From: JACPDI01 sp035463475 | GTDB lineage: Bacteria; Acidobacteriota; Vicinamibacteria; Vicinamibacterales; 2-12-FULL-66-21 | DNA: 64,000 nt | Assembly (NCBI GenBank): GCA_035463475.1 | Contig: DATHTE010000052.1 | Span: 30,070-94,069, forward strand | Reading direction: 5' to 3' | Shown: piece after piece, positions 24,799-34,029 of the stretch | Layout: each line of letters begins with the position of its first letter | Position numbering within the stretch: position 1 is the first letter of the stretch | Program-made: the position numbers and the translations under genes | The notes under the pieces: generated by a model | The model's database searches: none | What the model saw: only the letters and a program-made list of their open reading frames with translations | Told to the model about the DNA's origin: nothing

Positions 24799-24844
24799 AC
24801 TGCCTCCTCGGCTGGCTGGCCGGACAACGCCGCCGCCACGAGCG

Positions 24845-26146
24845 CTATTCGTCGAGCCGACGGGCGTTCGTTTCACCCATCGGCCACATCAGTGCCAGAC
24901 CAATCGCGCCGTACAGCATGATGTAGTACGCGGGCGCCAGCGGATGCCCGAGTGTTTCGATCAGCCACGTCGAGACGAGAGGTGCGGTCCCGCCGGCCAT
25001 CGCGAGCGTGATGCTGTACGCAAAGCTCATAGACGTCACGCGGGTGCGCAACGGGAAAATCTCGACCACCATCGCGCCCTGAAGGCCGAGCGACATCCCG
25101 ATGGGGATGGCGAGGAGGATTTGACCCGTGATGAACTGTACCGCGGTTCCGAAGAGCATCAGGTGCAACGCCGCGTAGATGACCGCCATCATGACGACGG
25201 TCAACGCCATCATCAGCCGCCGCCTGCCCGTCCGATCGGACAGCCAGCCCCCGAACGGCTTCGAGAACAGCACGATGAAGAGGCTGATGGTGTTGGCCAG
25301 CAGGAACGTTTCACCGCCCTCACCCGTCAGCGTCTTGCGCCGTTCCACCGCGTAGGTGAACGTGAGGTAGTACGCGGCGTTGGTCATGGCGACAATGCCG
25401 AACGTCCTCACGATCGGGAGCCAGTCGGCCACGAGCGACGGCAGGAGCGGTGGGCGGGCGGCCGCGGCCTTGAGCCCCTCGGCGGTCTCGGCAATGCCTC
25501 GGCGCAGGAACCACCCGAACACCACCAGTCCGACGCTCGCGATGAACGGGATGCGCCAGCCCCAGCGGGCGACCTGGTCGGTGGTCAGGTACGCATTGAC
25601 GATCCACGCGGAGCCCGACCCGAGGATGAACCCGATTGTGGTCCCCGCAGCCGTCGAGCTGCTGATCAGGCCGCGCATCATCGGCGAGGCCTGCTCGGTC
25701 GTGTAGACCATCGACCCGGTGAACTCTCCGCCGAGTGAGAAGCCCTGGAGCAGCCGCATCGCCAGGAGGAGCAATGGGGCGGCGAGGCCGATCTGCTCGT
25801 AGGTCGGCAGCAGGCCGATGACCAGGGTCGCCACTCCCATCAATGCGATCGACAGCGTCAGCAGCGCACGGCGCCCGATGCGATCTCCCACGGCGCCGAG
25901 CACGAGGCTGCCCACCGGGCGCGCGACGAATCCGAGGGCGAACACGCCGAAGGTGAGCAACTGTTGAACCGCGTGACTGGATTCGGGGAAGAACTGGCGG
26001 CCGATGTCGCTGGCGAAATAGCCGTACACGGCGAAGTCAAACCACTCGAGTACGTTGCCGATCAGCCCCGCGAGTGCCGTGCGCAGGGCGGACTGCCTCC
26101 CTACGACCTTCGTCGGCTCGCCCTGATGAGCGCTGCTATTCGTCAA
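24845..26146 (-). CDS. MFS transporter, metabolite:H+ symporter (MHS) type
   Basis: 433 residues with 12 predicted membrane helices. The start is TTG 26146, behind GAGGAGG. MHS signatures: GNVLEWFDFAVYGYFA in helix 1, ARPVGSLVLGAVGDRIGRR in loop 2-3, LLQGFSLGGEFTGS and RWGWRIPF. Family members (ProP, KgtP, ShiA types) import organic acids, betaines or sugars with protons. The substrate is not evident. It sits at the head of an apparent operon with the two transhydrogenase genes. Confidence 0.92.
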   Translation of the reverse strand: MTNSSAHQGEPTKVVGRQSALRTALAGLIGNVLEWFDFAVYGYFASDIGRQFFPESSHAVQQLLTFGVFALGFVARPVGSLVLGAVGDRIGRRALLTLSIALMGVATLVIGLLPTYEQIGLAAPLLLLAMRLLQGFSLGGEFTGSMVYTTEQASPMMRGLISSSTAAGTTIGFILGSGSAWIVNAYLTTDQVARWGWRIPFIASVGLVVFGWFLRRGIAETAEGLKAAAARPPLLPSLVADWLPIVRTFGIVAMTNAAYYLTFTYAVERRKTLTGEGGETFLLANTISLFIVLFSKPFGGWLSDRTGRRRLMMALTVVMMAVIYAALHLMLFGTAVQFITGQILLAIPIGMSLGLQGAMVVEIFPLRTRVTSMSFAYSITLAMAGGTAPLVSTWLIETLGHPLAPAYYIMLYGAIGLALMWPMGETNARRLDE

Positions 26147-26179
26147 TGGGCCTCCTCTATGCCGGCGCGGTTATAACAC

Positions 26180-26220
26180 GGGCCGCCGCAGGCGCGCAGC
26201 TTGACCGCGCGCTGCGGCCC
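26180..26220 (-). terminator. GC-rich hairpin after the PagL-like gene
   Basis: GGGCCGC (26180-26186) pairs with GCGGCCC (26214-26220), and GCGCGC (26192-26197) pairs with GCGCGC (26207-26212). It lies 20 bases beyond the stop of the deacylase gene on the minus strand and before the MFS start. No T-run follows, so it is only a possible terminator. Confidence 0.4.
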
Positions 26221-26239
26221 CACAGTTCAAGAACCGCTG

Positions 26240-26824
26240 TCAGAATGGAATCAGCACGCCCGCCTTGAAGCCCAGCGCCTGGATGTCCGGATTGCGGTCG
26301 GGACCCCGCAGGCTGTTGTTGGACACATGCAACCAGCCGAACGCGGCAACGGCGTGAACGTCGCGCCACACGGCCGTGGTCGCGCTGGCACCGACGCGCC
26401 ACAGGTAGTTGAACCGCGTCCCACGCGGGGGAACCGGAATCTCGGCGCGCGCTGCCCCGACCTCCACATCGAGGCTGACCGTGCGCCCGCCCCCCTGATA
26501 CACGGCCCACTTCACGCCACCGAGGCACCCGATCGCGAACGCGTCCGTGCGGCGCTGCGAGACGTAGACGGTCACGGTGGTGATCCCCACCGCGACGCGG
26601 TCGCGCACACCGTATGTCAGCCCCGCTTCGACGGCGTATGCTTCCTCGCGGCTGCCGTTGTAGTTCCAGGCTTCCGACAGGCCGGAGGCGGAAAGCGACA
26701 GCATCCACGCGCCTTTGGCGAACGGCTCTTGGATCGCCGGCGGGGTGGGCTGTGCAGCGGCGCCGCGCGCCGTTATGATCCAGGGCGCCAACATGAGCGC
26801 AGTGGCGCGGCGGGCGGCCATCAT
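26240..26824 (-). CDS. Acyloxyacyl hydrolase / lipid A 3-O-deacylase (PagL-like)
   Basis: 194 residues with a signal peptide (ALMLAPWIITARGAAA). Beta strands of a small barrel follow, and the C-terminal box WLHVSNNSLRGPDRNPDIQA then LGFKAGVLIPF matches PagL: His-x-Ser-Asn is the catalytic His-Ser pair. PagL removes the 3-O acyl chain of lipid A in the outer membrane. The start could be 26824 or the internal ATG at 26794; the longer form overlaps the divergent barrel gene. Moderate divergence from known PagL leaves some doubt about substrate. Confidence 0.75.
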   Translation of the reverse strand: MMAARRATALMLAPWIITARGAAAQPTPPAIQEPFAKGAWMLSLSASGLSEAWNYNGSREEAYAVEAGLTYGVRDRVAVGITTVTVYVSQRRTDAFAIGCLGGVKWAVYQGGGRTVSLDVEVGAARAEIPVPPRGTRFNYLWRVGASATTAVWRDVHAVAAFGWLHVSNNSLRGPDRNPDIQALGFKAGVLIPF

Positions 26825-27878
26825 CGTGGCGCTATGGTATCTCCACGGCGCGGCCCCGCCTCCGGCGCTCGGCCAGGAACGCCTCTCGCTCGACGCATCG
26901 CTGCTGTTCTACGGCGACAACACTGAGTTTCGGACGTTCCGCGATGGCGAAACGCTGCTCGGGACCGCCATACGACTGTTCGGCGCGGCCGAGATCAACG
27001 ATCGCGTCAGCGTGCGGCTGGGCGCCGCAGCCAACCACCGCTACGGGAGCGACGATGCGTTCGAGTTCGTCAGGCCGATGGTGGCGCTGGTCATCCGCGG
27101 GTCGCGATCCACGTTCATCTTCGGTTCGCTGGAGACGACCGATGCCTGGCTGCCCGCCGGGCCGGACCGCGGCGGTCCTCACGGCCTCCTGCCCCCGTTG
27201 CAGCACGAATCGCTCTCGTACGATCGCCCCCACGAGGCCGGGCTGCAGTGGAAGTTCCGATCGATCGCGCTCCGTCATGAAACCTGGATCAACTGGCAGC
27301 GAGTGAACACGCCGGCACAGCGCGAGCGGTTCGACGTTGGAACAGCCACGGAGTGGGCCCCGGCGGGCGGACATCTCGCCCTGGCGTTCCAGGGGCACGT
27401 CGTGCACGAAGGGGGGCAGGTGCACGCAGCGGGGCCCGTCTCGGACAGCTACGCGTTCGCGCCGGGCGTCCTCCTGCGCACCTCGCGCGGCCGCCTGCGC
27501 ACCATCGGCTTCGAGGTCTTCGGTCTGGCATCCCGCTTCGTGCCGGACCGCGAGCAGTCCGGGCGGACGCGCAACGGCGCCGCGGTGTTCATTCGCGCCG
27601 AAGCTTCGACGACAAACTGGCGAGGTCACCTCATCGTCTGGAGGGGCGACGATTACCTGAAGGACGAGGGGGACGCGAACTACCTCAGTCGGCACATCGA
27701 CGGACGGCGGTATCTCGGCGTGCGGGATTACAGCGAGGCGGGGCTGACGAGGTTCTTCCGGCCGGCCGAAAGGATTGCCATCGAGGTATCCGGCCGGGTC
27801 TACCGCATCGAGCCGCACAACTACGAGTATTCGTACCGCGTGGTTGCGCGCACGGATCTTCACTGGCCCATTCGATAG
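26793..27878 (+). CDS. Outer-membrane porin-like beta-barrel protein
   Basis: 361 residues from ATG 26793; signal peptide AAIIVALWYLHGAAPP with cleavage near ALGQ. The body has 14-18 amphipathic strands such as RVSVRLGAAANHRYGSDD, STFIFGSLETTDAWL, LQWKFRSIALRHETWINWQR and IAIEVSGRVYRIEP, with a terminal strand YSYRVVARTDLHWPIR. I do not recognise a specific family. Its start lies within the 5' end of the divergent PagL-like gene if that gene starts at 26824, so the two promoters must overlap coding sequence. Confidence 0.7.
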   Translation: MSAVARRAAIIVALWYLHGAAPPPALGQERLSLDASLLFYGDNTEFRTFRDGETLLGTAIRLFGAAEINDRVSVRLGAAANHRYGSDDAFEFVRPMVALVIRGSRSTFIFGSLETTDAWLPAGPDRGGPHGLLPPLQHESLSYDRPHEAGLQWKFRSIALRHETWINWQRVNTPAQRERFDVGTATEWAPAGGHLALAFQGHVVHEGGQVHAAGPVSDSYAFAPGVLLRTSRGRLRTIGFEVFGLASRFVPDREQSGRTRNGAAVFIRAEASTTNWRGHLIVWRGDDYLKDEGDANYLSRHIDGRRYLGVRDYSEAGLTRFFRPAERIAIEVSGRVYRIEPHNYEYSYRVVARTDLHWPIR

Positions 27879-27951
27879 CCGGGCCGCGGCGGAACCGTCG
27901 GGTCCACGGGAAAACCGCCGCACATGGACGGCGCGTCACGCCACGAGCGCT

Positions 27952-29574
27952 TCAGAGCCGGGCGTCGGGGCGATAGTCGCGGAAGCGCTCCCGAAGCACG
28001 GACTTCTGCATCTTCCCGGTGGAGGTCTTGGGAATCTCCGGCACGATTTCGAACGCATCCGGCAGAGCCCAGGAGGCGAAGTGGGGGGCGAGGAAGTCCC
28101 GTAGCTCCTGGGGGGTTGCAGTCGTCCCCGGACGCAGCACGACCACTGCAAGCGGCCGCTCCTGCCAGCGAGGGTGCGGGACGGCGATCACCGCTGCCTC
28201 CAGGATCGCCGGGTGCGCCATCAGCGCGTTCTCGAGCGCCAGGGAGCTGATCCACTCCCCGCCGGACTTGATCACATCCTTGATGCGATCTCGAATCTCC
28301 ACGGTCCCCCGAGGGTCGATCGTCACCAGATCGCCGGTGCGGAACCAGCCGTCCGTCGTGAATCGATCCGACGTATCGTCGCCAAAGTACGCGCTCGCCA
28401 CCCACGGGCCGCGCACCTCCAGCTCTCCCATCGTCTGGCCGTCCCACGGCACGAGCTGTTCGGCCCCGCGAGCGCGAATCTCGACGAAGGGAGCCGGCTG
28501 CCCCTGCATGCAGCGGTGGCGGTACTGCGCCCCCGGGTCCGCGTTGGCGAGATCGGACGGCAGCGCGGCCACCGTGCCAAGCGGTGTCGTCTCGGTCATG
28601 CCCCACGCGTGGAGCACGCGGAGCCCGTGTCGCTCCTGGAACCCCGTGAGGATCGCCGGCGGTACCGCCGCCCCGCCCACGAGCATGCAGCGCATCTTCG
28701 ACAGATTCCAGGCGCCCGGCTCCTTGTCGAGCGCTTGCAGGATTCCCGCCCAGATCGACGGCACGCCGGCCGTGATCGTGACGCCCTGGTTCGACATGAG
28801 GTCCAGCAGGCTCGCCGGATCCAGGCAAGGGCCGGGGAACACCTGCGCCGCTCCAAGCATCGTGGCTGTGAACGGCAGGCCCCAGGCATTGACGTGGAAC
28901 ATCGGAACGACGGGCAGCACGACGTCGGATTCGCGGATGCCCATCGCGCAGTCCAGCCCGGAAGCGAACGAATGGAGCACGATCGCGCGGTGGGAGTAGA
29001 GCACGCCCTTCGGTCGTCCCGTCGTGCCGCTCGTGTAGCACATGGCCGCCGCGTCACGCTCGTCGATCGACGGCTCGACCAGGCTGTCGGCGGCCGCGTC
29101 GGCGAGCAGCGTTTCATAGTCCAGGAAGCCCGGAGGAACCGGCTGGCCCTCACCCATGACGATGAACGTCGCTCCGGGCACCGCGGCGCGAAAGCGCTCG
29201 AGCAGCGGCAGCAGCGCCGCGTCCACGAGGATTGCCCGATCTCCCGCGTGCCCGGCGATGTAGCCGAGATCGTCGGGATGGAGCCGCAGGTTGAGCGTGT
29301 GCAGCACGGCCCCGGCCATCGGGATGCCGAAGTATGCCTCGAGGTGACGATGGTGGCTCCACGCAAGCGTGGCGACGCGATGGCCCGGGCGAATGCCAAG
29401 CTGCCCGAGGGCCGCGGCCAGCTGCCGCGCCCGGCGCGCGACCTCGCCGTATGTGGTTTGGTGGAGCGACTTGTCTGGCCGGCGGCTTATGACGCGCTTG
29501 TGCGGAAAGAGCGTCTCGGCACGTCGGAGAATGGTGGAGAGCGTCAACGGGTAGTCCATGATCAAGCCGCGCAT
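27952..29574 (-). CDS. Long/medium-chain acyl-CoA synthetase (AMP-binding)
   Basis: 540 residues from ATG 29574, with AGGAGG upstream. Adenylation motifs in order: YTSGTTGRPKGVLYSHRA (P-loop), HAWGMTETTPLG (A5), WFRTGDLVTIDPRGTVEI (A7-A8) and KTSTGKMQKSVLRERF (A10 Lys). The layout matches fatty-acyl-CoA ligases such as AlkK/FadD3-like enzymes, which make acyl-adenylate then acyl-CoA in the cytosol. It probably feeds beta-oxidation. It is divergent from the TonB receptor. Confidence 0.95.
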   Translation of the reverse strand: MRGLIMDYPLTLSTILRRAETLFPHKRVISRRPDKSLHQTTYGEVARRARQLAAALGQLGIRPGHRVATLAWSHHRHLEAYFGIPMAGAVLHTLNLRLHPDDLGYIAGHAGDRAILVDAALLPLLERFRAAVPGATFIVMGEGQPVPPGFLDYETLLADAAADSLVEPSIDERDAAAMCYTSGTTGRPKGVLYSHRAIVLHSFASGLDCAMGIRESDVVLPVVPMFHVNAWGLPFTATMLGAAQVFPGPCLDPASLLDLMSNQGVTITAGVPSIWAGILQALDKEPGAWNLSKMRCMLVGGAAVPPAILTGFQERHGLRVLHAWGMTETTPLGTVAALPSDLANADPGAQYRHRCMQGQPAPFVEIRARGAEQLVPWDGQTMGELEVRGPWVASAYFGDDTSDRFTTDGWFRTGDLVTIDPRGTVEIRDRIKDVIKSGGEWISSLALENALMAHPAILEAAVIAVPHPRWQERPLAVVVLRPGTTATPQELRDFLAPHFASWALPDAFEIVPEIPKTSTGKMQKSVLRERFRDYRPDARL

Positions 29575-29684
29575 CGTGCCTCCTGCAGGCAGTGATTCTA
29601 TCGGGAGCGCGCTGGCTTGACGCGCCTCGGTCCTTCATTTCGCCGATGTTCCCGATCTGTTGAATTTCGAATCGCACGCGCGTC

Positions 29685-29725
29685 GGAGGAAGAACTGTGA
29701 AGTCGTGGGAGGAAGAACTGTGAAG
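29685..29725 (+). promoter_or_regulatory. Duplicated Shine-Dalgarno/start creating an 8-codon upstream ORF
   Basis: GGAGGAAGAACTGTGAAG occurs twice, at 29685-29702 and 29708-29725, a 23-base tandem step. Each copy has GGAGG seven bases before a GTG. The first GTG (29697) reads MKSWEEEL and stops at TGA 29721-29723, overlapping the second GTG (29720), which starts the TonB receptor. The short ORF could couple or tune receptor translation, or may simply be a recent slip duplication. Confidence 0.6.
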
Positions 29726-32700
29726 AGGATCTGTCGCCTTTCGTCCGTGTTTCTGGGTGTCCTCGTGGTGCTCGTCGCCACCGTCTCGGCCGCGGCCGGA
29801 CAGAGCCGCGCGACGACCGCAGATCTGTCCGGCCTCGTCGTGGACCAGTCCGGGGCCATCCTGCCGGGCGCGAGCGTGACGGCCACGAACGCGGCGACCG
29901 GGCTCGAGCGAACGGCGGAAACGGGGGGAGACGGCCGATTCACGCTGCCGGCGCTTCCGCCGGGATCGTACAGCGTCCGGGTGACCATGCCGGGCTTTGC
30001 GACGCAGCTCACGCCGCGGCTCGATCTCGCGCTGGGCCAGTCCGCCGAAGTGAACTTCGTGATGTCGCTCGCCGCCGCAGCTGAACAGGTCACCATCACC
30101 GCTGAGGCAGGGCTCGCGCACGTCCAGCAGACCGCTGTCGCCACCGTGGTGTCGCAGCAACAGATTGAGGTGCTTCCAACGAATGGCCGCAACTTCATGA
30201 CGTTCTCGATCCTGACGCCGGGCGTGACGACCGACCGGACGCCGCAGCAGGGCGCGTCGGCCACCTCGGGGCTCACCTTTGCCGGCCAGCGCGCGCGTTC
30301 GAACAACATCACGGTGGACGGCCTGGACAACAACGACTCAACACTCGGCTCGGTACGCGCCACCTTTTCGCAGGAGGCGGTGCAGGAGTTCCAGGTCATC
30401 ACCAACTCGTACTCGGCCGAGTTCGGGAAGGCCTCCGGCGGCGTTGTGAACATCGTCACGCGCAGCGGCGGCAACGATCTCCGCGGGAACGCGTTCTACT
30501 ACTTCCGCGACGAGGCGCTCAACGCAAAAGAGCACTTTGAGCGGTTCAACCCCGCCGGCGAGCAAATCGACCGCAAGAAGGCGCCATTCAGCCAGCACCA
30601 GTTCGGCGGCACTCTGGGCGGACCGATTCGGCAGAACCGGTCGTTCTTCTTCCTCTCGGCGGAACGCCTGGACACACAGGCGAACAATTTCGTCAACATC
30701 GACGACACGACACCTGTGCTGGTCTTCGGCCGCAACGTTGGCACGACCGCGGACATCCTGCGGCGGTCCGGTTTCCCCGTCGAGGTCGGCAACGTCCCGT
30801 ACGACATCGAATCGACGCAGGCGCTGGCAAAGGTGGACACGAACCTCACCCCCAACCAGGCGCTTGCCATCCGGTTCAACTGGGCCGACCTGCTCAACGA
30901 GAACATCGAGCCGTGGGGCGGCCAAATCGCGCGTAGCCGCGGCGCGTACCTGAACAGCCGCGACCTGATGGGAGCGGCCTCGCTCACGTCCATCGTCTCG
31001 TCGGCTGCCGTAAACGAGCTGCGCTTCCAGGTGGCGAACCGCGATCAGAGCATCATCTCGCTCGACCCCTCGTGCACAGGGGTGTGCGATCAGGAGAACG
31101 AGGGAGGGCCCACCCTGGAGATTGGCGCGATCGGCGTCGGGCGCCACCGATTCACGCCGCAACCGCGCGAGAACCGACGGTACCAGGTGCTGGACACGTT
31201 CAGCTACCTGGCGGGGCGCCACCTGTTCAAGACGGGCGTCGACTTTTCCTACATTGATCACCTGTCGCAGGCGCTGCCGCTGCACTTCGGCGGCCGGTAC
31301 ATATTCGCGCCCCTGCCGGCGATTCCCGCGCTGGGCCTCCCCGCACCGGTCAACGCCGTGCAGGCGCTCGCGCTGGGCCTGCCCGCCGCGTACGTACAGG
31401 GCTACGGCGACGCGTCGGTGCCGTATGGATACAAAGACGTGTCGGTCTTTGCGCAGGACGACTGGCGCGTGGCTGACGACCTCACGCTCAAGCTCGGCGT
31501 GCGCTATCAGAACCAGTTCTGGGAGAGCACCACGCGCCACGTCAACGGCCTGCCCGCGTATGGCTGGCCCACGGACAACAACAATGTCGCGCCACGCGTC
31601 GCCGTTGCCTGGAACCCCGGTGGTGACAAGCGCACGGCGATCCAGGGATCCTACGGCCTCTTCTTCGACAACCACATCACGGCGATCTGGGGCATCACCG
31701 AGGGGATCAGCGGCACCCAGGAACAGGTGCGCACCCTGGCGGTGCGGATCCCCTCGTCGATCGCCGCGTGGCGGGCACCCGGGCATCGCCTGCCGGAGCC
31801 CAGCACGCCGTATCCCAGCCTGGTGCTGTCGGTCGATCCGGCGTTGAAGACCCCGTACGCACACCACGCCTCGGCCGGCGTGGAGCGCGAACTGGGGCAC
31901 GGCCTGGCAATGTCCGCGCATTTCGTTTACGCGCGCGGCTTTGACCAGCTCGGGACGATCGACTACAACCCGGTGACCAACCCGGCGACCCAGGGACGGC
32001 CGCTCGACATCAACGGCGTCCCCGGCACGTCCGCCTCGGTCCTGCAGTACACGTCATGGGGGGAAACCTGGTATCGCGGCCTCGCGCTGTCAATCCGGAA
32101 GCGTTTCAACGACAGGTACCAGTTCCTTGCGTCTTACACGCTGTCAAAAGCCGAGGACACGTCGGCCGACTACCAGAGCTTCTTCATCCCGCAGGACAAC
32201 GGCCTCGGACGCAATCCGGCGAATCTCAACGGGCTGCCGATCGGGTTCGATCCGTCCGCGGAACGCGGACCTTCGCTCCAGGACCAGCGGCACCGCGTCG
32301 TCTTCAGCGGCGCGTACGCGCTGCCCTGGAACGTGACCGTCTCCAGCATCGTCACGCTGGCATCGGGGCGGCCGTACAACATCCTGGCGGGGAGCGACCT
32401 GAACGGCGATGGGAACGGCGGCGCGACCGCCCCGGACCGGCCGCGTACGGATCCGGCCAACCCGGCGACGTCCATCAAACGGAACGCGGGCCTGCTGCCG
32501 AACCAGTACACGGTTGACATGCGCGTCGCGAAGCGGCTGGCCATTCGCGGCCGTGCCCATATGGACCTGATGTTCGAAGCGTTCAACCTGTTCAACTCGA
32601 CCATCTACACGAACGTGGACAACATCTTCGGAACGGGGAGCTACCCGGGTAGCCCGCTGCCGACCTTCGGCCAGCACACTGAGGCGGCGCCCCCGTTCCA

Positions 32701-32731
32701 GGCCCAGCTCGCCGTGAAGTTCGGGTTCTGA
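29720..32731 (+). CDS. TonB-dependent receptor with CarboxypepD regulatory-like domain
   Basis: 1003 residues from GTG 29720. Signal peptide VFLGVLVVLVATVSAAAG. The CarboxypepD_reg-like domain (about residues 35-120) has LSGLVVDQSGAILPGASV and GRFTLPALPPGSYSV. The plug region has LPTNGRNFMTF, NNITVDGLDNND and EFGKASGGVVNIVTRSGGN, then a long 22-strand-type barrel ending FQAQLAVKFGF. These OAR/SusC-like proteins are abundant in Acidobacteriota and import or bind oligosaccharides or other large ligands. The ligand is unknown. A decayed copy of its 3' part lies at 34.0-34.4 kb. Confidence 0.95.
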   Translation: MKRICRLSSVFLGVLVVLVATVSAAAGQSRATTADLSGLVVDQSGAILPGASVTATNAATGLERTAETGGDGRFTLPALPPGSYSVRVTMPGFATQLTPRLDLALGQSAEVNFVMSLAAAAEQVTITAEAGLAHVQQTAVATVVSQQQIEVLPTNGRNFMTFSILTPGVTTDRTPQQGASATSGLTFAGQRARSNNITVDGLDNNDSTLGSVRATFSQEAVQEFQVITNSYSAEFGKASGGVVNIVTRSGGNDLRGNAFYYFRDEALNAKEHFERFNPAGEQIDRKKAPFSQHQFGGTLGGPIRQNRSFFFLSAERLDTQANNFVNIDDTTPVLVFGRNVGTTADILRRSGFPVEVGNVPYDIESTQALAKVDTNLTPNQALAIRFNWADLLNENIEPWGGQIARSRGAYLNSRDLMGAASLTSIVSSAAVNELRFQVANRDQSIISLDPSCTGVCDQENEGGPTLEIGAIGVGRHRFTPQPRENRRYQVLDTFSYLAGRHLFKTGVDFSYIDHLSQALPLHFGGRYIFAPLPAIPALGLPAPVNAVQALALGLPAAYVQGYGDASVPYGYKDVSVFAQDDWRVADDLTLKLGVRYQNQFWESTTRHVNGLPAYGWPTDNNNVAPRVAVAWNPGGDKRTAIQGSYGLFFDNHITAIWGITEGISGTQEQVRTLAVRIPSSIAAWRAPGHRLPEPSTPYPSLVLSVDPALKTPYAHHASAGVERELGHGLAMSAHFVYARGFDQLGTIDYNPVTNPATQGRPLDINGVPGTSASVLQYTSWGETWYRGLALSIRKRFNDRYQFLASYTLSKAEDTSADYQSFFIPQDNGLGRNPANLNGLPIGFDPSAERGPSLQDQRHRVVFSGAYALPWNVTVSSIVTLASGRPYNILAGSDLNGDGNGGATAPDRPRTDPANPATSIKRNAGLLPNQYTVDMRVAKRLAIRGRAHMDLMFEAFNLFNSTIYTNVDNIFGTGSYPGSPLPTFGQHTEAAPPFQAQLAVKFGF

Positions 32732-32745
32732 CCACGGGAGGGCGG

Positions 32746-33144
32746 TTGGACCTCCTCGACCGCGTCGTCATCGCTGTCCGCAGGGAGCTGTTCCCCGCAC
32801 CTCAGCGGCCGTGGGTGTTCTATCTGATCAACGACCGCGACACCCCCATCGACAACGCCCGCCTCGAAGAGGTCGGCTACGAGTGGGGCGATTACTCGAG
32901 CGAGCGTCGCGTCGAACGCGAGATCGGGCATCTCGGTCCGCGCTCGTATCGGAGGATCTGGCGCGACAACAGTGACGCCGCCGAGGTCAACACCTGGATC
33001 GTGCTCAGCCTCGTGATCGGCGGCGCGACGCACTGGCTGATGTACGAGTTCCCGAAGCTCTATCGTCGTCGCGGACTCGTTGCCATCCCGCTCGTCGGCG
33101 GGCGCGGCGTGGTGTGCAGGGGCGAGACCTGCGCCGCTCGATGA
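32746..33144 (+). CDS. Hypothetical protein paired with a cyclase
   Basis: 132 residues, start TTG 32746 behind GGGAGG. The first 85 residues are soluble (ELFPAPQRPWVFYLINDRDT, DNARLEEVGYEWGDY). A hydrophobic stretch follows (WIVLSLVIGGATHWLMYEF), then a basic segment. The stop overlaps the start of the cyclase gene (ATGA). No family is recognised. Translational coupling suggests a partner or regulator of the cyclase. Confidence 0.65.
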   Translation: MDLLDRVVIAVRRELFPAPQRPWVFYLINDRDTPIDNARLEEVGYEWGDYSSERRVEREIGHLGPRSYRRIWRDNSDAAEVNTWIVLSLVIGGATHWLMYEFPKLYRRRGLVAIPLVGGRGVVCRGETCAAR

Positions 33145-33923
33145 GCAGGCCTGCTGTTCCGGCCACGGCGTTGATCGTGGACCTGCGGGACTTCACCCTG
33201 ACGTTCAGCGACGCGACCGCCCGCAACGATGAGCAGGCCTTCCTCGCCGTCCTGGCCAACTTCTACGAGGTGTGTCTTGCGGCCGCGGGCGAGGCGTGCA
33301 GCGAGCCTTCGGGAACCCGGCTGCACGTCAACTCGACGGGTGACGGGATGCTGCTGGTGTTTCTGGGCGGGCCCGGGGAACCTCCGGGAACGCACGCGCT
33401 GCGGGCTTACCTCACGGCCGTCCTGCTCCAGCAGCGCCTGCCACCGGTCTTCGCTGCGCTTCAGAAGAAGCCCACCACATCGGATCCGCGCTTTGGCATG
33501 GGCCTCGAGTCGGGGGAGGTGCACATCGTTGACGCCGCCGCCGGGGACCAGGGTGTGCGCACGTGCATCGGTCACTGCATCAACATCGCCGCGCGGCTCG
33601 AGGACCTCACGAAGACCGTGTCCGCCACGGCGCTCGTCGTCGGCGAGGAGGCCAACGCCCACGTGACCGAGGCGCTCCTGCCCGGAGTCCGCTATGCCGA
33701 TCTCGTTCGCCAGGCCCGGAATCCCGCGCTCGACTCCGCCACGCTTGCGGCTGTGTTTGGCGAGATGCGCCGCGCGAACGATGCGATCGGTTTGACCTGG
33801 ATCGGCGCTGTGAACCTCAAGGGCGTCGACCAGCCCCTGCTGGCGTTCCGCAGCGCGGTCTCCATCCTCCAGCGCCGCTACCGGGACATCGTCGCTGCTC
33901 TGCGCAGCGCGCTGCCACTGTGA
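33141..33923 (+). CDS. Class III adenylate/guanylate cyclase-like protein
   Basis: 260 residues from ATG 33141. The two metal-binding Asp motifs are present: LIVDLRDFTLTF and NSTGDGMLLVF. GHCINIAARLEDLT matches the VNxAARLE segment that contacts the transition state. There is no separate sensor domain beyond the catalytic fold; a 70-residue C-terminal extension follows. It should make cAMP or cGMP if dimeric. Coupling to the upstream hypothetical gene suggests a two-protein unit. Confidence 0.82.
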   Translation: MSRPAVPATALIVDLRDFTLTFSDATARNDEQAFLAVLANFYEVCLAAAGEACSEPSGTRLHVNSTGDGMLLVFLGGPGEPPGTHALRAYLTAVLLQQRLPPVFAALQKKPTTSDPRFGMGLESGEVHIVDAAAGDQGVRTCIGHCINIAARLEDLTKTVSATALVVGEEANAHVTEALLPGVRYADLVRQARNPALDSATLAAVFGEMRRANDAIGLTWIGAVNLKGVDQPLLAFRSAVSILQRRYRDIVAALRSALPL

Positions 33924-34029
33924 CTGCAGAGACCACCGTGCCGGGTGCAGCGGCGGGTCAGATTTCCGTCCGGACACGAACTCCGGGCGACCATGCTTTC
34001 CCCTCGCGCGCCGAATCCAAAGCGGAAAT

